From Nitrosomonas sp. (GTDB taxonomy: Bacteria > Pseudomonadota > Gammaproteobacteria > Burkholderiales > Nitrosomonadaceae), in assembly GCF_020852615.1 (NCBI RefSeq), contig NZ_JADZAJ010000039.1, forward strand, positions 1 through 64,000: DNA of 64,000 nt. The letters run 5' to 3'. This document shows, one piece after another, positions 48,663 to 57,357 of the stretch. The first letter of the stretch is position 1; every line of letters begins with the position of its first letter. A program made the position numbers and the translations under genes. The notes under the pieces are model-generated. The model did no database searches, was not told where the DNA came from, and was given only the letters and a program-made list of their open reading frames with translations.

Positions 48663-49259
48663 ATGCGTTTTAAGAAACAACTGGCAAATGGTTTGAGTGG
48701 CCTGATCCTTTCGGCAGTTATGGCTGGCAGTACACTGGCTGCCGGTGTAGCCGAATTTAACGACAAGGGTGAACTGCTGTTACCGAAAAACTACCGTGAA
48801 TGGGTGATGGTTGGCACTCAGGTAACACCCAATGAGCTGAATGACGGGAAGGCACCTTTTACTGAAATCAGAACAGTTTATGTCGATCCGGAAAGCTATG
48901 CCCACTGGAAAAAAACAGGTGAATTCCGGGATGGAACAATGACCGTGAAGGAGCTGGTCAGCGTGGGGGATCGTAAAGGCCCGGGCAGTGGTAACGGCTA
49001 TTTCATGGGGGATTACATCGGCCTGGAAGCGTCTGTCAAAGATTCCGGGCGCTTTGCGGGTGAGCCGGGTAACTGGGCTTTCTATATTTTCTATGTTCCC
49101 GGCACTCCGCTGGTTGCTGCAGCTAAAAACCTGCCCACTGCTGATTGCGCTGCCTGTCACAAGGAAAATGCGAAGACAGACATGGTCTTCACACAATTTT
49201 ATCCTGTGTTACGTGCCGCCAAGGCAACCGGTGAATCCGGTGTAGTCGCACCCAAGTAA
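48663..49259 (+). CDS. cyp: Cytochrome P460
   Basis: 198 aa with a strong AAAAGGAG ribosome-binding site. A Sec signal peptide (LILSAVMAGSTLAA) directs it to the periplasm. The c-type haem is bound at CAACH (precursor Cys162, Cys165, His166). Counting from a mature N-terminus at Ala27, Lys falls at 70 (in MTVKEL) and Glu at 96 (in YIGLEAS). These are the residues known in N. europaea P460 to cross-link the haem and to act in catalysis. The enzyme oxidises hydroxylamine, giving N2O with hydroxylamine as nitrogen donor. A strong terminator follows, so it ends the trp run or is its own unit. Confidence 0.97.
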   Translation: MRFKKQLANGLSGLILSAVMAGSTLAAGVAEFNDKGELLLPKNYREWVMVGTQVTPNELNDGKAPFTEIRTVYVDPESYAHWKKTGEFRDGTMTVKELVSVGDRKGPGSGNGYFMGDYIGLEASVKDSGRFAGEPGNWAFYIFYVPGTPLVAAAKNLPTADCAACHKENAKTDMVFTQFYPVLRAAKATGESGVVAPK

Positions 49260-49285
49260 ATAACAGATACAAATTTGGCAAGCAG

Positions 49286-49344
49286 CAGGAGTATTGCGGT
49301 AACCCGATAGTTGCATTACCGCAGCGAAATACTCCTGTTTTTTT
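49286..49344 (+). terminator. Intrinsic terminator after cytochrome P460
   Basis: A long hairpin: CAGGAGTATT (49286-49295) pairs with AATACTCCTG (49328-49337), with an inner GCGGTAA/TTACCGC stem, followed by seven T residues. It ends 58 bp before the recJ start. Confidence 0.85.
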
Positions 49345-49401
49345 CCTTCGTTCTCCCCGCAGCTACGGCCAGTTACAGCCTGGTGATAAAATGCTGGCAT
49401 T

Positions 49402-51165
49402 ATGGCCAACATTACTACCCGTAAAATTCCCGCCGATGCATACGAGATACTGAGTGCACATGGCCTGCCATCCGTACTTGCACGTATTTTTGCTGCTCGC
49501 GGTATAGCTCACCCGAGCCAGCTTGAAACCACTTTTTCCCGAATGGCTTCGTTCGAGCAACTGAAAAACAGTAAACAGATTGCCGTGTTACTGGCCGATG
49601 CCATTGCCGCACAAAAGCGTTTACTTGTGATTGCGGATTATGATACCGATGGAGCCACTGCCTGTGCCGTTGCCCTGCGCGCGTTGCGCCAGTTTGGCGC
49701 CATGGTGGAATACCTTGTACCCAATCGTTTTGAATACGGCTATGGATTGACACCGGAAATCGTGCGCCTGGCCGCTGATCGGATGCCTTCTCCTGATATC
49801 CTGATTACAGTGGATAACGGTATCGCCAGTGTGGAAGGCGTAGAGGAAGCCAACCGTCTGGGGATGCAGGTATTCATCACTGATCATCATTTGCCGGGTG
49901 ACCGGCTGCCGGATGCAGCCGTCATCGTCAACCCCAATCAGCCGGGATGTCCTTTTCCTGACAAGCATATCGCCGGTGTTGGTGTAATTTTTTATGTCAT
50001 GCTGGCGCTGCGGGCAGAATTGCGTGAACGGGATGCTTTTGCCGCAGCCGGTAAAGAGCCCAATCTCGCCAGCCTGCTTGATCTGGTTGCGCTGGGTACG
50101 GTTGCCGATGTAGTCAGGCTGGAAGGAACCAATCGCATCCTGGTACAACAGGGGTTGCAGCGCATTCGTAACGGGTTTTGTTGTGCCGGTATTCATGCTT
50201 TGTTCAAGGCAGCCGGGCGAGACTTCCGCCGTGCCGCTGCTTATGAGATGGGATTTATTCTTGCACCCAGACTGAATGCCGCCGGGCGGCTGGATGATAT
50301 GTCACTGGGAATCGAGTGTCTGCTGACGGATGACGAATCACGTGCACTGCGCCTTGCCGGTGAACTGGATGAGCTGAACCGCCAGCGTCGCGAAATCGAG
50401 TCCGGTATGCGTGATGAGGCAATGGATAAACTGGGCGGCGTAATTGATTCCCTGAATTTGCCCGATACGCCGGCAAATAACGATGGCCAGTCCGTTTACA
50501 GCTTGTGCCTGTATGACTCCGGCTGGCACCAGGGTGTCATTGGTCTGATTGCTTCACGTGTCAAGGACAGGCTGCACCGGCCAGTGATCGTTTTCGCCCG
50601 GGGTGGCGATGGTGAGATTAAAGGTTCCGGCAGATCGATCTTGAGCCTGCATCTGCGTGATGCGCTGGATCTGGTTGCCAAGCGCTGTCCCGGGCTGATC
50701 ATTAAATTTGGCGGCCATGCCATGGCTGCCGGTCTGACAATACACGAACAGGATTTCGAGCTGTTTCGCACCGCATTTGAGCAGGTGGCACAATCCCTGC
50801 TGACACCGGCTGATCTGATACAGGTAATTGAAACTGACGGTATGCTGGAAGAGGCGGATTTGACTCTGGAGCTGGCGCAATATCTGTCGGATCAGGTATG
50901 GGGGCAGGGTTTTCCTGAACCCAGTTTTAATGGCTGTTTTCGGGTTGAGAATCAGCGTATCGTCGGGGAAAAGCACCTGAAGCTGAAATTGCGAAAAGCC
51001 GGTACCGCACAGGTGTATGACGGAATTTTGTTTTTCTGTGCTGAACGACTGCCCGCCGAAATTGATGCAGTTTATCGGGTGCAGGTGAACGAATACAATG
51101 GAAGCACACGGATGCAGTTATTGCTGGAACACTGGTTTGCATCGGGCCAGGCGCAGTATGGATGA
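49402..51165 (+). CDS. recJ: Single-stranded-DNA exonuclease RecJ
   Basis: 587 aa. 5'-3' ssDNA exonuclease in recombination and mismatch repair. DHH-family motifs: VIADYDTDGATA (motif I), ITVDNGIAS, the eponymous TDHHLPG, then a DHHA1 domain with GSGRSI and KFGGHAMAAGL, and a C-terminal OB fold. It overlaps the next gene by 8 bp. Confidence 0.96.
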   Translation: MANITTRKIPADAYEILSAHGLPSVLARIFAARGIAHPSQLETTFSRMASFEQLKNSKQIAVLLADAIAAQKRLLVIADYDTDGATACAVALRALRQFGAMVEYLVPNRFEYGYGLTPEIVRLAADRMPSPDILITVDNGIASVEGVEEANRLGMQVFITDHHLPGDRLPDAAVIVNPNQPGCPFPDKHIAGVGVIFYVMLALRAELRERDAFAAAGKEPNLASLLDLVALGTVADVVRLEGTNRILVQQGLQRIRNGFCCAGIHALFKAAGRDFRRAAAYEMGFILAPRLNAAGRLDDMSLGIECLLTDDESRALRLAGELDELNRQRREIESGMRDEAMDKLGGVIDSLNLPDTPANNDGQSVYSLCLYDSGWHQGVIGLIASRVKDRLHRPVIVFARGGDGEIKGSGRSILSLHLRDALDLVAKRCPGLIIKFGGHAMAAGLTIHEQDFELFRTAFEQVAQSLLTPADLIQVIETDGMLEEADLTLELAQYLSDQVWGQGFPEPSFNGCFRVENQRIVGEKHLKLKLRKAGTAQVYDGILFFCAERLPAEIDAVYRVQVNEYNGSTRMQLLLEHWFASGQAQYG

Positions 51166-52438
51166 TCTGTTTCTGCTCTCGCAGGAGCGCGGTTATCTCG
51201 CCCGGTTTGCCACCAGTCTTGCTATCGGTTTGCTGATTGGCCTGGAACGTGAACGCAGTCCATCAGCCAGGGCAGGGCTGCGTACCTTTGCGCTGGTGGC
51301 CATGTTTGGCACACTGGCTGCCATGCTGTCGCATAAGGCGCAGACGCCATGGCTGCTGATCTGCGGTTTGTTACTGGTTGGCATCATGGTGATTGCCTCT
51401 TATCGGGACAGGCGGGACCTGCCGGAAGATCCCGGTACCACCACGGTAACCGCTGTACTTATTTGTTACGGGTTAGGCGCCATGGTGTGGTATGAAGAGT
51501 CAAGGCTGGCTGTCATGCTGGCAATCATCACAACCATTTTGCTGTATTTCAAAACTGAATTGCAGGGTATCTCACAAAACCTGACCCGCAAGGATCTGAT
51601 TTCAATTTTGCAGTTCGCAGTGCTCAGTTTCATCATCCTGCCGATTCTGCCTGACAAAAATTATGGACCTTTCGATACCTTTAACCCCTATCAGGTTTGG
51701 CTGATGATCGTGTTGATCTCGGGGGTCAGTCTGGTGGGCTATATTGCCCTGCGTTTTATTGGCCAGCGCCATGGTGCGGTTTTGCTGGGTATTTTGGGCG
51801 GACTGGTTTCCAGCACAGCCACTACACTGGTGTTTACACGCCGTAACGTGGATAAGCCTGATATTACCAGCCTGGCTGTCGTTGTGATTCTGCTGGCCAA
51901 TCTGGTTATGCTGGTTCGGCTGGCGCTGATTACTGAAATGATTTCTCCGGAAATTTTTCCTTATCTGCTGCCGGTTCTGGGAGGAGGGTTTTTTCTGGGG
52001 CTGATTGCCTCATTGTTCTGGTGGCGCACATTCAGCCAGCAGCAAACCGTTCCCATGCCCGATACCAAAAATCCGGCAGAACTGACTACTGCCATCGGAT
52101 TCGGCCTGATTTATGCGGTTGTTTTATTTTTTAGCGGATGGCTGTCTGATATTGCCGGCAGCAGTGGATTGTATGCCGTGGCGGTTATCTCAGGTCTGAC
52201 CAACGTAGATGCAATCACGCTGAGCAGTTTGCGTTTGCACGGGCTTGGCAGGCTGGAAATCGTGGAAGTGGTCACTGCAATTACGCTTGGGATCATTGCC
52301 AACCTCATTTTCAAACTGGGGCTGATTTTTTTTACAGGTAACACGGTGCTGACCAGGCGATGCTTCGCGGGGACAATCGCCATTATTACCGGCCTGGCAG
52401 GCGCACTTTTCACAGCCACTTATTTGTCATATTTCTGA
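51158..52438 (+). CDS. MgtC/SapB family membrane protein with DUF4010
   Basis: 426 aa from ATG 51158, which lies within the end of recJ; the frame is open 20 codons further up inside recJ. The N-terminal MgtC/SapB-like domain (about 15-150) has the family motif LLIGLERERS and GLRTFALVAMFG. A DUF4010 domain follows (about 185-400) with GLVSSTATTLVFTRR and SGLTNVDAITLS. About 11-12 membrane helices. MgtC proteins affect magnesium stress and ATPase control in pathogens; DUF4010 fusions are uncharacterised. Confidence 0.88.
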   Translation: MDDLFLLSQERGYLARFATSLAIGLLIGLERERSPSARAGLRTFALVAMFGTLAAMLSHKAQTPWLLICGLLLVGIMVIASYRDRRDLPEDPGTTTVTAVLICYGLGAMVWYEESRLAVMLAIITTILLYFKTELQGISQNLTRKDLISILQFAVLSFIILPILPDKNYGPFDTFNPYQVWLMIVLISGVSLVGYIALRFIGQRHGAVLLGILGGLVSSTATTLVFTRRNVDKPDITSLAVVVILLANLVMLVRLALITEMISPEIFPYLLPVLGGGFFLGLIASLFWWRTFSQQQTVPMPDTKNPAELTTAIGFGLIYAVVLFFSGWLSDIAGSSGLYAVAVISGLTNVDAITLSSLRLHGLGRLEIVEVVTAITLGIIANLIFKLGLIFFTGNTVLTRRCFAGTIAIITGLAGALFTATYLSYF

Positions 52439-52464
52439 GCAATTCACACCTCGTTTGTAAAATC

Positions 52465-55400
52465 ATGTTATCCAGATCCAATTCATTTTCTGCGGAGCAG
52501 TTACGGCATTACGCCGGTTTTGAAGGTTCCGGTGATGCCTGTGCACTGGCCCGACTGGCAAAACAGGATCAGACCGGGCAGATGCTGGCCGTTATCACGG
52601 CTAATGCGCTGGATGCGCAACGATTACTGGGAGAAATTCCATTTTTTGCGCCGGATTTGCGCGTAAGTCTGTTACCGGATTGGGAAACACTGCCATACGA
52701 TATTTTTTCGCCTCACCAGGATCTGGTTTCGGAGCGTCTGGCCACGTTTTACCAGATTACACACAATGCCTGCGATGTATTGATCGTACCGGTTACGACG
52801 GCGTTGTACCGGATGCCGCCGCGGGAATTTCTGGCAGCACATTCATTTTTTGTCAGCCAGGGCAGCACGCTGGATTTGCCGGTATTCCGCAACCAGATGT
52901 CACTGGCGGGGTATTCCCATGTATCGCAAGTGCTTTCACCGGGGGAATACAGTATTCGCGGAGGGTTAATCGATCTGTTTCCGATGGGCAGTTCGCTCCC
53001 TTATCGTATTGATTTATTCGATGACGAAATCGAATCAATCCGTACCTTCGATGTGGATACCCAGCGCAGTATTTATCCGGTCAGGGAAATCCGGCTGCTG
53101 CCGGCACGGGAATTTCCGCTTGATGAAGGTGGGCGCAGCCGGTTCCGTACCGGTTTCCGCGAGAAATTCGAGGGTGATCCCACACGTTGCAGGCTTTATC
53201 AGGAAATCAGCAAAGGTAATATTCCGGCCGGTATCGAATACTATCTGCCGCTTTTTTTCGAACAGACCGCCACGTTGTTCGATTATTTGCCGCAACCTTC
53301 CCGCGTGTGTCTGCATGGGAGTGTTGCCGCCACTATTGATAACTTCTGGCAGGATACTCGTTCACGCTACCAGTTGATGCGCGGCGATCCGGATCGGCCT
53401 CTGCTTTCTCCAATAGATCTGTTTTTGCCGGAAGACCGGTTTTATGGTCATCTCAAATCCTATGCCCGCATTGAAATACAGCCCGGGCAGCAGGCAGATG
53501 CTGACAGATCTTTCACTCGCGCTCTGCCTTCTGTGCACGTGGACCGTCGTGCTGCCAATCCCATTGAGCAGCTGACCACTTTTGTGAATACGTTTACACA
53601 GAATGGCGGGCGGGTTTTGCTGCTGGCAGAAAGCATCGGGCGGCGCGAGCTTATGGCTGAGTATCTGCGTGAATATGGCCTGCAACTGAAACTGTGCGAA
53701 GATTTTGCAGCATTTCAGTCGGATACTGCGCCCTGCATGCTGAGTGTCGCCCCTTTGTATGGCGGCTTTATTCTGTCTGAAGAAAATCAGGCACTGGTTA
53801 CTGAAAATGAGCTGTATGCCGCGCATGTGCGTGGACAACGTGCGCGCGAAGCCCGCAAAACCACATCAGCTGATTCCATTTTGCGTGATCTGTCTGAAAT
53901 TAAACCCGGCAGCCCGGTCGTACATGAACAACACGGTATCGGGCGTTATCTCGGGCTGGTCAATATGGAAATGAGTGGAGACGGTTCCGGCCAGTCCAGT
54001 GAATTTCTTGCTCTGGAATATCAGGGGGGGGACAAGCTGTATGTGCCGGTCACACAGCTTCATCTCATCAGCCGCTACAGTGGTGCAGCACCAGAAGCAG
54101 CCCCTCTGCATAAACTCGGAAGCGGTCAGTGGGAAAAAGCCAAGCGCAAAGCAATGCAACAGGTGCGTGATACGGCTGCTGAACTGTTGAATCTGTATGC
54201 GCTGCGCGCTGCACGTACAGGCCATACATTTCGTTTCAGCCAGCATGATTACAATGCCTTTGCTGATGGCTTCGGTTTTGAGGAAACACCGGATCAGGCT
54301 GCTGCCATTAATGCTGTCATTCAGGATATGGTGTCCGGCAAACCGATGGATCGGCTGATTTGCGGTGATGTCGGTTTTGGTAAAACGGAAGTTGCCTTGC
54401 GGGCAGCCTTTATCGCGATTGCGGATGGCAGGCAGGTGGCGGTACTGGTCCCAACCACACTGCTGGCAGAGCAGCATTATCAGAATTTCTCTGATCGTTT
54501 CGGGTTGATTGCCGAACAGTGGCCGGTGAAGATCGCCGAGCTTTCACGTTTTCGTTCTGCCAAAGAACAGTCTGAAGCACTGAAAAGCCTGGAGCAGGGA
54601 ACGACTGACATTATCATCGGCACGCATAAGCTGATTCAGGACAAGGTTAAATTCAAAAACCTCGGACTGGTTATCATCGACGAAGAACATCGTTTCGGGG
54701 TGCGCCAGAAAGAGCAGCTTAAAAAACTTCGTACCGAAGTGGATGTACTGACACTGACGGCAACACCGATTCCGCGTACTCTGGCGATGTCACTCGAAGG
54801 ATTGAGGGATTTTTCAGTGATTGCCACTGCACCGCAGCGGCGGCTGGCGATCCGGACATTTGTGCACCCTTATGCAGAAGGAATCATTCGCGAAGCCTGT
54901 TTGCGCGAGCTGAAACGGGGTGGCCAGATTTATTTTCTTTATAACGAGGTCAGTACCATTCAGAACATGTATACCAAACTGGCCAAACTGCTGCCGGAAG
55001 CCAGAATCAGCATAGCCCACGGGCAAATGCGGGAAAGCGAGCTGGAACATGTCATGCGCGACTTCTATCAGCAGCGTTTCAATCTGCTGCTATGTACGAC
55101 CATTATTGAAACGGGAATTGATGTACCTACCGCCAACACGATTATCATTCACCGTGCCGATAAATTTGGACTGGCACAGTTGCACCAGCTGCGCGGCAGA
55201 GTTGGCCGTTCACACCATCAGGCGTACGCTTATCTGCTGACACCGGAAAAGGCTACGCTGACTGCACAGGCGATCAGGCGGCTGGAGGCTATTCAGGCTA
55301 TGGAAGAGCTTGGCTCCGGGTTTTACCTGGCCATGCATGATCTGGAAATTCGTGGTGCAGGGGCAGTGCTGGGGGATTCACAAAGCGGTGAAATGCAGGA

Positions 55401-55926
55401 AGTCGGATTCAGCCTGTACAGCGCACTGCTGGATGCGGCAATCAAGTCGCTGAAAGCCGGTCACGAACCGGATATGCAGCAGCCTTTAGGTGTTTCCGCC
55501 GAGATCCGGCTGCATGTACCGGCATTACTGCCGGAAAGTTATTGTGGTGATATTCACGAGCGGCTGATTCTATATAAACGTATGGCGGGTTGTAACAATG
55601 AGGCCGAGCTGAACGAAATTCATCAGGAACTGATCGATCGCTTTGGTTTGCTGCCGGATCCTGCCCGTGCATTACTGGACAGCCACCGTTTGCGTATTGA
55701 AGCCAGGGAATTGGATATTACGCGCATTGATGCCGGCCCGGACAATATTCAGGTGCAGTTTGCGCCTGATCCCCGGGTTGAAGCTGCCAAAATTATCCAG
55801 CTGATTCAAAGTGGTAAAGAATACGGCCTGGCGGGACCTGACCGCTTGAATATCCGGCTGCAGATAGCGGATGTGAGTGAGCGGGTTAAGAAAATCAGAA
55901 AGTTGATGGCACTGCTGAAAAACTGA
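52465..55926 (+). CDS. mfd: Transcription-repair coupling factor Mfd
   Basis: 1153 aa from ATG 52465; an upstream extension overlaps the DUF4010 gene. It removes stalled RNA polymerase and recruits UvrAB. The UvrB-like N-terminal modules include SLLPDWETLPYDIFSPH; the RNA-polymerase interaction domain (CarD-like) is at VHEQHGIGRYLG. The SF2 translocase follows, with CGDVGFGKTEVALRA, IIDEEHRFGV, TATPIPRTL and the TRG motif region GRVGRSHHQAYAYLL. The TRCF C-terminal domain closes it. Confidence 0.97.
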   Translation: MLSRSNSFSAEQLRHYAGFEGSGDACALARLAKQDQTGQMLAVITANALDAQRLLGEIPFFAPDLRVSLLPDWETLPYDIFSPHQDLVSERLATFYQITHNACDVLIVPVTTALYRMPPREFLAAHSFFVSQGSTLDLPVFRNQMSLAGYSHVSQVLSPGEYSIRGGLIDLFPMGSSLPYRIDLFDDEIESIRTFDVDTQRSIYPVREIRLLPAREFPLDEGGRSRFRTGFREKFEGDPTRCRLYQEISKGNIPAGIEYYLPLFFEQTATLFDYLPQPSRVCLHGSVAATIDNFWQDTRSRYQLMRGDPDRPLLSPIDLFLPEDRFYGHLKSYARIEIQPGQQADADRSFTRALPSVHVDRRAANPIEQLTTFVNTFTQNGGRVLLLAESIGRRELMAEYLREYGLQLKLCEDFAAFQSDTAPCMLSVAPLYGGFILSEENQALVTENELYAAHVRGQRAREARKTTSADSILRDLSEIKPGSPVVHEQHGIGRYLGLVNMEMSGDGSGQSSEFLALEYQGGDKLYVPVTQLHLISRYSGAAPEAAPLHKLGSGQWEKAKRKAMQQVRDTAAELLNLYALRAARTGHTFRFSQHDYNAFADGFGFEETPDQAAAINAVIQDMVSGKPMDRLICGDVGFGKTEVALRAAFIAIADGRQVAVLVPTTLLAEQHYQNFSDRFGLIAEQWPVKIAELSRFRSAKEQSEALKSLEQGTTDIIIGTHKLIQDKVKFKNLGLVIIDEEHRFGVRQKEQLKKLRTEVDVLTLTATPIPRTLAMSLEGLRDFSVIATAPQRRLAIRTFVHPYAEGIIREACLRELKRGGQIYFLYNEVSTIQNMYTKLAKLLPEARISIAHGQMRESELEHVMRDFYQQRFNLLLCTTIIETGIDVPTANTIIIHRADKFGLAQLHQLRGRVGRSHHQAYAYLLTPEKATLTAQAIRRLEAIQAMEELGSGFYLAMHDLEIRGAGAVLGDSQSGEMQEVGFSLYSALLDAAIKSLKAGHEPDMQQPLGVSAEIRLHVPALLPESYCGDIHERLILYKRMAGCNNEAELNEIHQELIDRFGLLPDPARALLDSHRLRIEARELDITRIDAGPDNIQVQFAPDPRVEAAKIIQLIQSGKEYGLAGPDRLNIRLQIADVSERVKKIRKLMALLKN

Positions 55927-55952
55927 AGCGGGCACGCAGATAAAACCGGTAA

Positions 55953-56315
55953 CTATTGCCCGTAGGTTGTTTCTTTATCGAAATCCTGCCAGATATAGGA
56001 AGGGTGGACCGTTGATTGCGTGGGGATAAAGAAAGTTGCGGCATCCAGTACGCCAAATACGGTACGGCCAATCGTATGCATAATGCCAGTCACAAAACCG
56101 ATGGTCAGTCCGTAGGCAGCCCCATCACGCCGGCTGGTAAGAATGATGGTTTTAGGAAGTTCAACAAAGCCGGTAGCAGCATTGGTAATGCCATTGACCA
56201 GCTTTTCACTCGCTGTAACCGGGTAGCTTTGCACCATATTGTGCTGTGCCGTGGCTGTTTGTGAAAGTGTGCAGAAAAACACCAGAAAGATAACTGACGT
56301 GATCAAAGTTTTCAT
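55953..56315 (-). CDS. Exosortase system-associated protein (TIGR04073-like)
   Basis: 120 aa from ATG 56315, with AGGAG ten bases upstream. A signal peptide (SVIFLVFFCTLSQTATA) precedes a short conserved domain: EKLVNGITNAATGFVELPKTI, cited in part as NAATGFVELPK, a GLTIGFVTGIMHTIGRTVFGVLDAATFF helix pair, and a C-terminal P-x-YIWQDF. This is the pattern of TIGR04073, a small exported family that co-occurs with exosortase/PEP-CTERM systems. Its function is unknown. It lies 29 kb from the PEP-CTERM gene of this window. Confidence 0.75.
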   Translation of the reverse strand: MKTLITSVIFLVFFCTLSQTATAQHNMVQSYPVTASEKLVNGITNAATGFVELPKTIILTSRRDGAAYGLTIGFVTGIMHTIGRTVFGVLDAATFFIPTQSTVHPSYIWQDFDKETTYGQ

Positions 56316-56386
56316 GATTGGCGTTCTCCTGACCCTGTTGGTGTATTCGACGGAAAGGATAGCGGGATTCGTAACGACAAATCCTG

Positions 56387-56710
56387 TCAGCGCTCCAGTT
56401 TGTCCAGCTTGCTTGAAACAGATGCCCATTCATCCGCATCCGGCAGCGCATCTTTCTTCTCAATAATGGGCTCCCAGATTTTTGACAGTTCTGCATTAAG
56501 TGCAATGAATTGGCGCTGATCGTCAGGTACATCATCTTCCGCATAAATTGCTTCTACCGGACATTCCGCTACACACAATGTGCAGTCGATACATTCATCC
56601 GGATCAATCGCCAGGAAATTGGGACCTTCCCGGAAACAATCCACAGGACATACATCTACGCAATCGGTGTATTTGCACTTGATACAGCTCTCGGTTACTA
56701 CATAAGTCAT
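56387..56710 (-). CDS. fdxA: 7Fe-8S ferredoxin FdxA
   Basis: 107 aa, typical for FdxA. The N-terminal half holds both clusters: Cys residues in [18 protein letters not shown] (3Fe-4S ligands and one 4Fe-4S ligand) and [16 protein letters not shown] (4Fe-4S). The C-terminal tail is acidic and helical. It is an electron carrier of unassigned partner. The 647-bp space upstream (56711-57357) holds no gene I can support on this strand. Confidence 0.96.
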   Translation of the reverse strand: MTYVVTESCIKCKYTDCVDVCPVDCFREGPNFLAIDPDECIDCTLCVAECPVEAIYAEDDVPDDQRQFIALNAELSKIWEPIIEKKDALPDADEWASVSSKLDKLER

Positions 56711-57039
56711 AATGATATTCCTTTAGCGACACTATTCTTAACAGACCCGTGATTCTATCAGAATCCCGGTAAATTCTGCTACATACACCGGGGACTGGAC
56801 GGTATCTCCGGTACCGGCATCCTGCAGCCGGCCGCATCCTGCTGACGTTGTTTTGCTGTAACTGTCAGATCATTCCCCTTCAAAACCGGAAGGAGGAACA
56901 TAACGGCGCGGGGCCGGTATGTTTTTAACAGAATGTTGTCGTTTTGAGAAAGATCGGCTACCCTTAAAGCTGTTTCTACTGTGGCCGGTAGTGTCAAAGT
57001 TGTCACCATGGATTTTGCTGCCAGCTGGTTGAAATTACT

Positions 57040-57136
57040 TCAGGCTAGGGTTCCGGCTTTGCAAAAAGTGTCTGGTCCGAGAGCCTGAGGCTTCGAAGTG
57101 ACGAAGCTCCACGGAGGGATAAAAGCCCGGGAGGTT
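57040..57136 (+). ncRNA. Guanidine-I (ykkC) riboswitch
   Basis: The conserved ykkC blocks occur in order and with proper spacing: CTAGGGTTCCG (57045-57055), CTGGTCCGAGAG (57072-57083), a hairpin with GAAGCTTCG-type pairing (GGCTTCG/CGAAGCTC), and then ACGGAGGGATAAAAGCCCGGGAGG (57111-57134, cited by its parts ACGGAGGGATAAAA and GCCCGGGAGG). This is the guanidinium-binding aptamer. It lies 222 nt before the carboxylase start. A simple terminator hairpin with a U-run is not visible between them, so the expression platform is unclear. Confidence 0.93.
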
Positions 57137-57187
57137 GCATAGTGCCGAGTGCATTATCGATTTAGGCTATTTTCCGACAATCTGGAG

Positions 57188-57335
57188 GTTCGCATGTGCT
57201 GTCTGCTTTTCCACCTTTTCTGCTATTCCTGCCTTTATTTCCGGCTTTATTCCGTATTCTCTGTTTCCTTCGCTCAGGGCCCGCCCCTGCATATCGGTTG
57301 CAATCTGTGTTTATTTCCGTCTGTTTGATCAGGCC
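57188..57335 (+). promoter_or_regulatory. Pyrimidine-rich, G-poor leader segment (candidate Rho-binding region)
   Basis: Between the riboswitch and the carboxylase the + strand is strongly C/T-rich with few G, for example CTTTTCCACCTTTTC and CTCTGTTTCCTTCGC. Such sequence is what Rho prefers to load on. With no intrinsic terminator present, a Rho-dependent platform is a reasonable but untested idea. Confidence 0.3.
57194..57328 (+). CDS. Possible 44-aa Cys-rich leader ORF
   Basis: ATG 57194 follows GGAGG with a 5-nt spacer, an ideal ribosome-binding site, and the frame runs 44 codons to TGA 57328, 29 bp before the carboxylase ATG. The peptide starts MCCLLFHLFCYSCLYF, has six cysteines in three close pairs (2-3, 10/13, 36/39) and is strongly hydrophobic and aromatic. 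It overlaps the pyrimidine-rich leader, whose composition alone yields many Phe/Leu/Ser/Cys codons, so chance is a real alternative. It may be a regulatory leader peptide. Confidence 0.3.
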   Translation: MCCLLFHLFCYSCLYFRLYSVFSVSFAQGPPLHIGCNLCLFPSV

Positions 57336-57357
57336 AAATCCGCAGTAAGGAGAATTC

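Noticed and set aside
56779-57009. 76-codon minus-strand frame upstream of fdxA
   Set aside because: No ribosome-binding site and no protein-like pattern; it lies in the region upstream of the riboswitch.
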